Origin: Coccinella septempunctata
Lineage: Eukaryota; Arthropoda; Insecta; Coleoptera; Coccinellidae
Reading direction: 5' to 3'
Assembly (NCBI RefSeq): GCF_907165205.1
Contig: NC_058195.1
Coordinates: forward strand, 16,306,001-16,370,000
Length of the DNA: 64,000 nt
Positions 1 to 10,000 of this stretch are shown here, piece by piece. The notes under the pieces were generated by a model. It worked only from the letters and a program-made list of their open reading frames with translations, did not search any database and was not told the origin of the DNA. How positions within the stretch are numbered: the first letter of the stretch is position 1; every line of letters begins with the position of its first letter. The position numbers and the translations under genes were made by a program.

Positions 1-545
1 TTTTTTTTTTTTTTTGATAAAAGCTGATTGCACAAATGAAAATGAAAAATGTTAAATTTCAGACCAATCATTCCAGAAGGAAAGGAGAAGGAGGTAAACT
101 CTCCTTTTCCATCACCCACCTGAAGATAGGGGAGAGTTCCTTTGAATCGGACGGCCCATGAACCGGACGCTACAGTTTTCTACTACACTCGAGAGTAATT
201 TAGCATCCTTTACGTAAATCCTATTTTTGCAACATCGATCGATATCTCTTGGAAAATGGCCGACCTTGTGGCTCGCGCCTTGTAGCAAAAATGGGATTTA
301 CGTAAAGGGTGCTAAATTACCATCGAGTGTAGTAGAAAACTGCAGTGTCCGGTTCATGGGCCGTCCGATTCAAAGGAACTCTCCCCTACTATTGTGATAG
401 AGAAACACGTGTCGTGTTTTAAAAACACATTTTGTGAAAAACACATAATCTTTTTCTTTTTTTTTTTGATGAAAGCAAATTGCAGATATGAAAATAAAAA
501 ATTTCGGACCAGTCATCATTCTAGAAGGAAAGTGATTGAAATCGA
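1..545. repeat. ~95-bp direct repeat flanking the MITE
   Basis: The T-run followed by GATAAAAGC at 1-100 recurs as a diverged copy at about 449-540, on the other side of the MITE. It is non-coding and could be part of a larger duplicated repeat. Confidence 0.5.
129..386. mobile_element. 258-bp MITE with ~100-bp terminal inverted repeats, TA target
   Basis: Positions 129-230 and 288-386 are near-perfect inverted repeats, starting GGGGAGAGTTCCTTTGAATC. The element is flanked by TA at 127-128 and 387-388, the target duplication of Tc1/mariner-type transposons. It has no coding capacity. Confidence 0.8.
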
Positions 546-558
546 AGTCTTAACTCAC

Positions 559-781
559 ACAAAATTATTCCCATTGTCCTGAAGGCTGTTTGTATATATA
601 CTGCACCCGATGAGTTTGCCGATTGATATTTATAAACCGGAGAATCTTCAGGTCGTGATTCTCCAACCAGATAAGTACGAAATCTTTTAATTCCATGGTA
701 GACGCAAGCAAACCAGTGAAAAGCTATGAAGGATACGATTATGAAACTGCATACCCTTTTATAGGCAGACATGCGTAATAT
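559..781 (-). CDS. Gene A exon 4: S5 and pore helix
   Basis: Starts ILRMSAYKR, then the S5 span with HWFAC, then a turret and the pore-helix motif FRTMGIIL. Donor TTGT|GTGAGT ends the exon in phase 1, exactly where the filter codons should follow. The next exon is not in the window, so the filter of A cannot be read. Confidence 0.85.
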
Positions 782-2225
782 CTGAAAGAGGAATGTACAT
801 TTATTGAAAGTGGCCACTTCATTCACATTGAATTAACACAAACTTCTCTTCTAGCTTCAGAAAAAAATTCCGCATTTTCGAGTAAATCACTAAGAATTTC
901 ATGTCAAAAGTGAAAAGCTCAAAAAATCCACTAGAAGAAGGACCGATTCTTGAAATTTAACTTATCAAAACCACAAAGAATCAGACGCTGTGACTTACCT
1001 CCAAGAGTTTACAAAAATAATCCAGAAGTGACATGAGTCTCAGGATTTTTCCTAACCTAATTGCTGCCATAGAAGCCAGAATAACAGGGTCTTCGGTTAA
1101 TGAAATGCAAAATGAAACCGGTAGGGCACCACACATGTCACCTATGAAATAAATGCTTACAATGTAGGACCTGCAAATTTTAACATCATCACTTTCACGT
1201 CAATGTTCTATAGGATATAATTAACTCACCTCAATATTTTTGGATGACTAATCGTCACTTTTCTCAACCTGGGGTTTTTTCTTCCGACGAAAAGCCTTAC
1301 AAGTATCTCAATTATGAAGAAGATTTGAAATGCCTCTTCCATAAGGTGACGCTTTCTGGTGTAATAATTCTTTAAGTCGTAAAAAGAAGCTGCCAAAGGA
1401 TAATATATGAAAGCGAAGAGATATAATGCAATCAGTATCATCTCCAAACTAAAACTGAAAGAATTTTGCTCATTATAGTTAACAGAAAATTGAGGATTCA
1501 CAAATGCAAAAATCAAAATTTTTAAATTAGATCGGAGATTTCTTTGTGAACGTTGAGTATTGTTTTAAAGGTGCGTATTTTTAGAATTTCCGTACGGTTT
1601 TCAGTTTTACAAGCAACACGCAAAAACTGTAGAATGGATTCTCGAGGAATCCTTGTACTGCTTCGAAGCATAATTGTCAATTCAAAATCTGTCGCTTTCA
1701 TCGCAATCATTCGAAAAAATTCGGAATTGAATCTTTCTTCCGAATAAATTTCTTTGTGGATGCTGACGCTGAAAGATTTTCGAACCTTATAGTTTTAATT
1801 TGTTAATTGGTGAAGAAATGTATATTTTATATTTGGAATTGAAACACGTTTAGTGGTTCTGCAGATTGTAACTTTTTGAAGGCATACAATTCAAGATATT
1901 TTCGTTCAGTTATCGACCATATATTCACCGTGATTGTCATTTGTTTGGGGTGATACCTGTATCGGATATAATCTTGAACTTACCATAGTTTACTCATTGG
2001 ATGTATAATATAAAAGTATCTACTGGTAGCATGTGATTTGCGTTCCTCCAAATACGCTGTCGTACTCCTATAGTAATAGCAGAATTTTGGGTGTTTCTTC
2101 CAGACCATACACCAGTCACGAAAGCATCGTGAAAATTTGTGAAATATATTCTTAGTATCCTCATCATAGGGTAAATATGTACGGGAAGTTTCATGCTGAA
2201 CTGTGCAAATATGTGGCATTGACAT
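559..2225 (-). CDS. HCN-like channel gene A, 5' part (four exons, runs off left edge)
   Basis: Partial gene of the hyperpolarisation-activated/cyclic-nucleotide-gated channel family, a plasma-membrane cation channel family. Exons: 2225-1984, 1454-1230, 1170-999, 781-559, with phases 2, 2, 0, 1 joining consistently and GTAAGT/GTGAGT donors. They encode the N-terminus with the IHP motif before S1, S1-S2, S3-S4 and S5 plus pore helix (FRTMGIIL). The exon carrying the filter and S6 would lie left of position 1. Exons 1, 3 and 4 match gene B exactly in length (242, 172, 223 nt). The start MSMPHIC at 2225 is chosen because gene B starts there; an in-frame ATG at 2276 is the alternative. No stops or frameshifts are seen. 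Channel function is inferred from family only. Confidence 0.85.
999..1170 (-). CDS. Gene A exon 3: S3-S4
   Basis: 172 nt, identical in length to the equivalent exons of B and C. It starts within RSYIVSIYFIGDMCGALP (S3). The S4 equivalent IRLGKILRL carries only a few of the regularly spaced basic residues of ordinary HCN S4. Acceptor TTTGCAG; donor GAG|GTAAGT. Confidence 0.82.
1230..1454 (-). CDS. Gene A exon 2: S1-S2
   Basis: Acceptor TTTCAG before 1454; donor AG|GTGAGT. It encodes two hydrophobic spans (around ILIALYLFAFIYYPLAASF and FFIIEILVRLFVG), then a basic stretch ending KILR. Phases 2 in and 2 out fit its neighbours. Confidence 0.85.
1984..2225 (-). CDS. Gene A exon 1: N-terminus up to S1
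   Basis: Begins MSMPHICT and ends in YIIHPMSKLW, equivalent to the HCN segment that leads into S1. Donor CTATG|GTAAGT leaves phase 2. It has the same length (242 nt) and about the same sequence as gene B exon 1 at 24264-24023. Confidence 0.85.
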
Positions 2226-2476
2226 TTTTGAATCTCTGACACTTGCAGCAGTTAACCATGGTGATGATAATTCCAATCTTTACGATTCAGGCGTATTATC
2301 TGTTGATAAATTATTATTTTTGGCAACCGTCCGGGATGTACCTACTTCCCGGACACTTTTCTTTGAGAAAGGAGCAGAGAAAGTGGCTCAAAAAATGACC
2401 CACCCTATTTTTTGACGAGGAATCACTAGTCTAGATATTCTACTTCTCTCTGGTGAATTCCTAGGATCTCCCTTAA

Positions 2477-2869
2477 CACGTTGACTGTCCCATGAGTCAC
2501 ATATGATACATAAAAATTTTCGCCAGGAGTCCATGAGTCGTATGTGATTCATTGATTCATTTGACGTTCAAGATAAATATGGTTACTTTTCATGAACGCT
2601 GCAGTTTGGTCGGTTCATATGGGCTTAACGTCTTGTAGAAATATGTATTGATAGCCTCAATCATAATTAATCATACGTGATTCAAGAAACGTCAGCATCA
2701 AGCCTTCCATTGGACTTGAAGATTTTGAACAAGAAAACTTCCTTAAATGGCTGCAGAATTAATTTTTCATAGAATATATATTTTATCACTCAAAAGTAAC
2801 CCTTCTCTTTGGATAAATGTGTTGGACGTGGGGGGTGAAAAAAAAATTAGAATGGGGACAGTCAACGTG
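2477..2869. mobile_element. piggyBac-like MITE (393 bp)
   Basis: Inverted termini CACGTTGACTGTCCC at 2477 and GGGGACAGTCAACGTG ending at 2869. The left flank is TTAA (2473-2476); the right flank is ATAA, one base away from the TTAA duplication expected for piggyBac. Subterminal CATGAGTC repeats are present. It lies between genes A and B and has no ORF. Confidence 0.55.
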
Positions 2870-2989
2870 ATAATAATCAGGAATAATAACAAAAAATGAT
2901 GAATTAATAAAAATATGTACCCACATTATTATTATTTGAACCAGGGTCGTTGTGGGTCGATAAGACTTTCGGGAACTGCGACCATGTAG

Positions 2990-3300
2990 ATCATTTTGTT
3001 CTATACCCTAATCATTCATAGGAACCTAAGGAGGTCGTCAATGGTGTTGATAAAACCTACAACATCCTTAGGAGTCTTGGCCGTTACCTCGTGAGTAACC
3101 AGGAACGTTTTCCTGGTAGTTCTTAGGCCAGCCAGTTCTGGAAACTTGCGTACCATGTGTTCAGCTGTTTCTGCTTCTGATCCACAGAGCTTACAAATCT
3201 CATCTGCTGACTTCCCCATACAAATGGTATTTGTACCGACAGTGCCCTGAAAGCTTTAGCCGTTTTCTGGTGTAGGTCGGTGAAATCATCACGAATTTTT
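2990..3300 (-). pseudogene. LINE reverse-transcriptase C-terminal remnant
   Basis: A minus-strand frame (3219-3016) has the C-x2-C-x-E-x-ET-x2-H pattern (CKLCGSEAETAEH) found at the C-terminus of many non-LTR retrotransposon ORF2 proteins. The upstream sequence GHCRYKYHLYG is in another frame, so a frameshift is present. No intact ORF; it lies in the A-B spacer. Confidence 0.55.
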
Positions 3301-3734
3301 TTGACTGAGTAAGTCTAGGAGTGATTTTCCAGAGCGTTATTCTGTTGTTCAACTCCCGTTCTTGGAGCGCTGCTTTATATACAATACATCAGTTATATCT
3401 CCTAGTTTCGAATCATATATATTTGGGGAAGTTTAAAAAGGGCGAACTATAAAAGGCGTTTCAAATTTAGTAGACCCAATTTGAGGTTTCAACAGTTATC
3501 GCAACGATATTATTTTGCGTTCGAACAAAACGATTCATTCCATTCTTCAATAATCGAAATAGTATTCGCTCACGGTTTCAATCAGATTTTGATGGAATAA
3601 TCAAGTTAGGTGAAACAGGGCCAGAATAATTCCCGAGAACTGAAGTAAATCGAAAAGCTGAAATCATTCTCGAAGTATATTTCGAACTGAACAAAATTGA
3701 ATATAAATCATTTAGTTCTCATAACTCAGTAATA

Positions 3735-4052
3735 TTATGTCTTCGATGAAACTGAATGCAAATCTCTCTCAGATTCGAATGAAAATTTTCGCTTGTCTCC
3801 AAGGTACGTCCTGAGAAACAGCATTTCTTGGAACTCCTTTTCTAGTCTATTCGATTCCTCTTCTCTTCTTTCAGCCTCTAGCCTCAATCTTTGGAATACT
3901 TCTGGATTATCCTTGAAACAACGCCTGAATGTTTTCGAATCCAGTTTGTACGTTTCACATATTTCCAGGGCGGTGACGCAAGAAACCGATTTTCTTTGAT
4001 TTAATATCAGAGCAGCTTCGCCAAAATAAGATCCTTCTTGCAAATGGCATAC
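3735..4052 (-). CDS. Gene B exon 8: cNBD C-terminal half and stop
   Basis: Acceptor TATTTAG. It begins VCHLQEGSYFGEAALIL (the FGE signature of cyclic nucleotide pockets), then NQRKSVSCVTA where R-[ST] is usual. It ends with a charged helix (RLEAERREEESNRLEKEFQ) and stops at 3735. Confidence 0.87.
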   Translation of the reverse strand, partial: VCHLQEGSYFGEAALILNQRKSVSCVTALEICETYKLDSKTFRRCFKDNPEVFQRLRLEAERREEESNRLEKEFQEMLFLRTYLGDKRKFSFESERDLHSVSSKT

Positions 4053-7000
4053 CTAAATAGAAAATATGCAGTAATTAAATTGTACAAAGAGAGAAAATAA
4101 TTGCAAGTTTTCACGTGATCGATTTATATATATATTCTGTTGATAAAAACCATAACCATTTCAAATATTAAACAAAAATTAAAATTTTCGCTTCAGCATG
4201 TATCGCTAAACACCTCGCACCTCGCATTAATAATAATAATAATAATAATAATTTATTGAATCCTTTGAGACATTGTACATGTATAGGAAGAGTCAACATA
4301 AATAGCTTTAGACATTAATTAATTATCCTCAGAGGAGACAGAAAAAGGAAATCAAAAAATTAAAGGAAAAAAAAAAAAAACAAAAATAACAATGATAACG
4401 GTTTACACCCAAGATACTACCGAGTGTGATATCACTCTACCACTGAATTTAAATATTCGCTTTTACTATAAAAGCACTGTTCTAAAAGAATTTTTTTTAT
4501 TTCTTTCTTGAAGCTCGAAAACTTCAACGTTTTAAGTCTATCAGGCAGATGATTGTAGAATTTTATGCCACTATACATAGGAGAATACTCAAATTTGCTC
4601 GTCCTATGAGCTGGAATGCAAATGGTTTCTTTTTGCCTAGTATTATATTCATGAAATTGGCAACACTTTTTTTGAGAATGAATATTCTTCCTCGTGTAAA
4701 GCAGGCAGTTTAGAATATAAATACATGAAAAACTTAATATTTTATGTTTCATAAAAGATGGTCTACAGGACTCCAGGGGTTTCAGACCGAAGATAAGGCG
4801 AATTATTCTTTTCTGGGCAACAAAAACAGAACCACTCCCAGACGACGCACCCCACAAGACCGTGTTATAATTTAAATGAGAGTAGACATTAATCGCCATA
4901 TATCTCAAAAACGTTTGAACGTAGAAAAAATTGCTTGGGACAAAGATGGTAGAAAATGTTATGCTCTACAACTTTTATATTGGGAAAGGAGTGAAATTTA
5001 TTCCAAGAATTCATAACTGCAGTCTGCCTACGAATATGGAGCGGCATGATGTTTGAACTAACTTTATAATTCTCATGGAAAAATTTAGCTACCCATCAAT
5101 TTTTGCACATGAACACTATTAACCCAAACGGGGCAACAATATTCAGCAGCTGAAGAAACCAAAGCTAGGGCTGCCGTTCGAAGAGTAGTTAAATCAGCAA
5201 CCCATGAAGTACCTACCAGCTAGTTATTGCAGAATATTAATCCTAGTTTTCAACTTCAGCCGCAATTTTTCCAAAGGCGCTTCGAACTTCAGCGAAGAAT
5301 CCAGCTTAGGTTCTGGATATTTAGGATTGACCTTATGTTTCAGAGTTTCAGAGAAGAATTACCTAGAACTACACTCAATTTTTTATATTTTTGGTGATTT
5401 CGAATAGAAACACGAAAGCTCAGTTTTATTTATGCATTTGAATTTAGTCACACATTCTTCAGACAAAATAAGGAGACTCCCTGTATCTTTCCCCTAAAAG
5501 AAGTCTTTTCTCTTCCTCTCGGAAAGCGGTTATACGAATATGACTTAATTTGGTACACAGAACTCATATGATATGTGAAATCTAATAGTTCCACCTATTT
5601 TGGCTATTTTTGCTTTTCACCTTTTGGACAATGTACTTTGAACCAGTCAACATAAGCCGCGTTTTTGAATTCCTTGAAAATTGTTGAACTGTTAGATAGT
5701 CATTTTTTTGTTATGAAACGATTTTTGGGAAAAATCTGAAAATGTGATTCAAGTAGAAGTCTATATTGTTCTCAAAAATCTTGCGTTGTAGGAGACAAGA
5801 CAGTTTTTCAATTGAAATGGCTTTTCAACGGTTCAACAATTTTCAAGGAATTCATACATACGGTTTATATTTACTTCCAAAGACTTCCAAAGACATTGTA
5901 GCCCAGTAAAAAGTGTTTCAAGATGTCCAACACCAAGAGATCACACTATGAGATTTCTCACATCATGAATAGCAAGATTTTTCCTTGAATTCAGGAGCCC
6001 AAATGGGGAATTCTCCTCAATTTGGGTTATCACAGCATATGCAATTTCAAACTGTATAATAATAAGTTTGATGCATAAATTTTTCAAATGCACCGCGGAA
6101 ACTATTCAAAAATCATTCTTCAAATATGAGGTTTTGAAATTTGAATCGCTTCGTTTCTAGTTTACGATTTGGCAACAGCGCCTACTAGAAAATAAAAAGA
6201 ACAATGGTTTGGTTATAAAATAACAGCTGTTGATTTACAACCATCATAAGGCGCGTACTCACTGGTGAGCCTAAACAGCAACCGGCCATAAAAATCCCAT
6301 AAAATTTTACGACCTTCCTCGTTCGTCGCAGGCATCATAGACAGCCATCTTTGTCTATCTCATCAAGATAGTGTATTTGTTGTTCTTTATTATCAACGCA
6401 TATTTCAGGGCATGTCGCCAACTTGTGCAATAGAAACGAAACGCTGTAAATTTTATATACCCATTTTTATTTTTCATTTTCAAGTTCTTAAAATATTTGT
6501 TTTTTGTAAACAGTTGAAATGGTTATTTCACAATGTAACGTTTCAAAGATATTCCATAAAATATACATCATTTTCGTCACAAGGAGAATTCCCTATTATG
6601 TAGGTTTGGCTTGAAAAAATTTAGTTGAGAACGGAATCCTGATTATCCAAAAATAGAAATGAATTTTGCTAATTTGAGCAGCGTCTAAAATATGAGAACG
6701 TTTCTGACCATGTTGTTGATGTTCAGTGGGTGGGCATCAACAGCATTCCTCTATCTTCTTTTTTTCCCGAGTTATTTGTGCTAGGATGTTGAAATGAAAA
6801 CATGGAATACTATAATTTTTTCCAACAGGTATATTTAGTGAAGATGTGAAAACGGAGATAAAGACCAAAGTTGAAATCGCCCAAACTTAAATTTTGGCCT
6901 ATAACTCGAAAACAAAAGAAGATGGAGGAATGCATTTGATGGCATTATAAGTTTCTCGAAAAAAGACGAACCTTATGTGCCATTTATTTTCCTCTATCTC

Positions 7001-10000
7001 GTTTGATTAAAAAATTGTATCAAAAAACAAAAAGAGATGGAGGAATGCATTTGATGGCATTATAAGTTTCTCGAAAAAAGACGAACCTTATGTGCCATTT
7101 ATTTTCCTCTATCTCGTTTGATTAAAAAATTGTATCTATTGAAATTTATTCTGGGAGGATTCTGCATTTCTTCATAAACTTTTTAGGGTTTTCACAATTA
7201 ATGTCAAACAAAAGCCACAATTCAGAAGATTTTCGAAAATAGATTTTTCGTCTGATGAAGGAGTCTGATATAGACTCCAAAACGTTACAACTTAGAATTA
7301 TAATTTCAACGTTATTTATTTTCAGTTCATTATCAGGCAACAATTTTTTCTAGTTAATTTGCTCCTGACGAATTAGTGCAAGAATTTACGCAGGAGCAAA
7401 TCGTTGATTTCATTTTTAATTGATTTTGTTTCAGAGATTGGGAGTGAAAACCCTAAAAAGTTTATGAAGAAATAAAAAGTTGTAGTTGTAGTTTCCCACC
7501 CTGTTCGTAGTCTCCCTAGTTAAAACAAAATGGTTCAAACATAAATAGTCAACTCGTTGTCGATCTTTAAAATTGTTGATCTATCCACACCAACTCTGAA
7601 ATGCTATCAGTACTGTTGAAAAGCTGGGAATCTTCAAAGAGAAGTGTTCTACACTCAAATAATTACTAACCTCTCGACCTGAAGCTGTGGTCACGGACAC
7701 TGTTCCAGTCGAAATAAAGTACATGCATTCAGCTGGTGCTCCAGCACTTATGATGATATCGTTTGGAAGGAAAACTTCTGGCTTGAGGTTATTTATAATT
7801 TCTGTCAGAATCTTCGTTGGTATATCCTCGAAAATTTGCACCTGCTGGATCAGTTTGTAGGTCGAGTGGTAGTTTATCTCTTTCCTCAGTCGATCTTTGA
7901 AGATAAATTTAATATTTTCATTTTATAAATATCTCTGTCTGGGGTGGCCCACTCCAGACACGGCGCTCATTTTGAGGGAGTCAATGAAGATATATTGAGA
8001 ATTTCTTCTTGTGGTGTGTGTAGGGTGTTATAAAGCAGAATTTAAAATTATTGTCATATATACAGGGTGTTCGAAAACAAAGATATAGACCAAAGTAACA
8101 CTTTTCTGAATGTAACACCCTGTATTTGACCTCAAAAATGGAATGGCCAGCTCAAATTATGATGAGTTTCTTCAGATAACTTTATAGCTCAGAAGCACCC
8201 TCCACGAGATAATTTCGAAAAATTGAAAATATGGAGTTTTTTTAAATAGCAATAGGGAATACTCCTTCTGACGAAAATGATGTATTTTTTATGAAATATC
8301 TTTGAAGCATAACATTTTGAAATAACCATTTCAAACGTTTCCCAAAAAAAAAATATTTTAAACACTTAAAAAATGAAAAATAAAAATGGGTATTTAAAGT
8401 TTGAAGCGTTTTATCTCGGTTGCACAAGTTGGCAACATCGACTGAAATTTGCCTTGATAATACAGGACAACAAATGCGTTATCTTGATGAGATAGACAAA
8501 GATGGCTCCCTATGAAGTCTGCAACGAACGAGGAAGGTCGTAAAATTTTATGGGATTTTTATGGCCGGTTGCAGTTGAAGCTTGCCAGTAAGTACGCGCC
8601 TGTAGATCAACAGCTGTTATTTTATAAACAAGCAGATCGGACATTGTTCTTTTCATTGTCTTGTATGCGCTGTTGCCAAATAGTTAACTCCGCACAAAGC
8701 GATTTAAATTTTGAAACCCCAAATTTGAAGGTTGATTTTGGATAGTTTCCGAGGTGAATTTGAAAAAAACCATGAATGAAACTCATAATTATTCAGTTTG
8801 AACTTGCATATGCAGCGATAACCCAAATTGAGGAGAATTTCCCATCAATGAAGAAACTAGTTATGCCAGCAATCTAGACAGTATTGCTGTAGACAAGTTG
8901 ACTACTCCTACACATAAATAAAAATTTCAACTCTTTGACATACGGAGTTATCATAATTAATTCTCAAACATCAACTATAAATAAATTGTCAAAAACTGCT
9001 GAGAAACTATCAGGTTTAGATCTAGGAAAACCTTATGAAGATAGTTTCGAAATTAACTTTTACGTTCAACGATATATAGAAAAACCGGGTGTGCCATTTG
9101 GAATAAGAAAGTTTTTGACGATTATTTATAGTTGATGTTTGAGAATTAATTATGACCACTCTGTTTATTCCAGAGTAGCCAACTTGTCCACTCGAAAAAA
9201 TACTGCCTGTATCGCTGGCGTTACTATAGTTTCTTCATTAATTACTATTTAAAAAAACTCCTTATTTTCAATTTTTCGCCATTATCTTTCTTCTAAGGTA
9301 TACAGTAATCTGAAGAAACTTATCATAATTTGAGCTTGGCATTTCATTTTTGAGGTCAAATGCAGGGTGTTACATTTAAAAAAGTGTAACTTTGGTCTAT
9401 ATCTTTGTTTTCGAACACCCCCTATAGATTTCAATAATTTTGCATTATGCTGTTGAATGCCCTACACACACCACGAGAAAAGATTTTCAAAATATCTTTA
9501 TTTACTTCCTCAAAATGAGCGCCGTGTCTGGGGTGGGCCACCCGGTATAAAGATTATACATGTACAGTTATGCACCTGACAATAATTTCTCAATTTTCGC
9601 CGGTCTCACAAATCTTCCCTGGAATTTGTACTCGTAGAAAGAGATCAATCGGTTCCTCGTTGAAGGAGGCAGCTTTTTTCTATTAATGTATTCGTTCAAC
9701 TCATCCAATACTTGACTATACTTGATTCTCAACTCCGAAGCCCGCAGCAACCGGTTGACGATCAAAACTTGAAGTGAAAACGAAATCACGATAATTGAAA
9801 ACTATTATAATAGAGGTTTTTCATTTACCTGCCAAAATCAGCATGAATACTCTTCCAAAGATGCTAAATAGAAAACAAAGAACTTTGTGTTCTAAAGATC
9901 TGGACCACAGGGTGTCGCGTCTTGCTGCTACAGAGATATTGAAATGAAATTAAAGAATTGAATTAGCTTAGATGAACAAATGGAAACTGATCAACATTAT

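Larger units (their letters stand above)
4053..7670. other. Gene B intron 7: decayed LINEs and foldback repeats
   Basis: 3.6 kb with no gene. It holds an (AAT)n tract, two LINE remnants (4200-4908 and about 5100-5350), a partial copy of the 13500/42240 repeat (about 4880-4995), an arm about 5990-6610 that is inverted relative to 8230-8830, and a 115-bp tandem duplication at about 6921-7135. Confidence 0.7.

Noticed and set aside
521..826. Start codon of the frame at 826 as a gene start
   Set aside because: The coding part begins only after the acceptor at 781; the Met lies in intron sequence.
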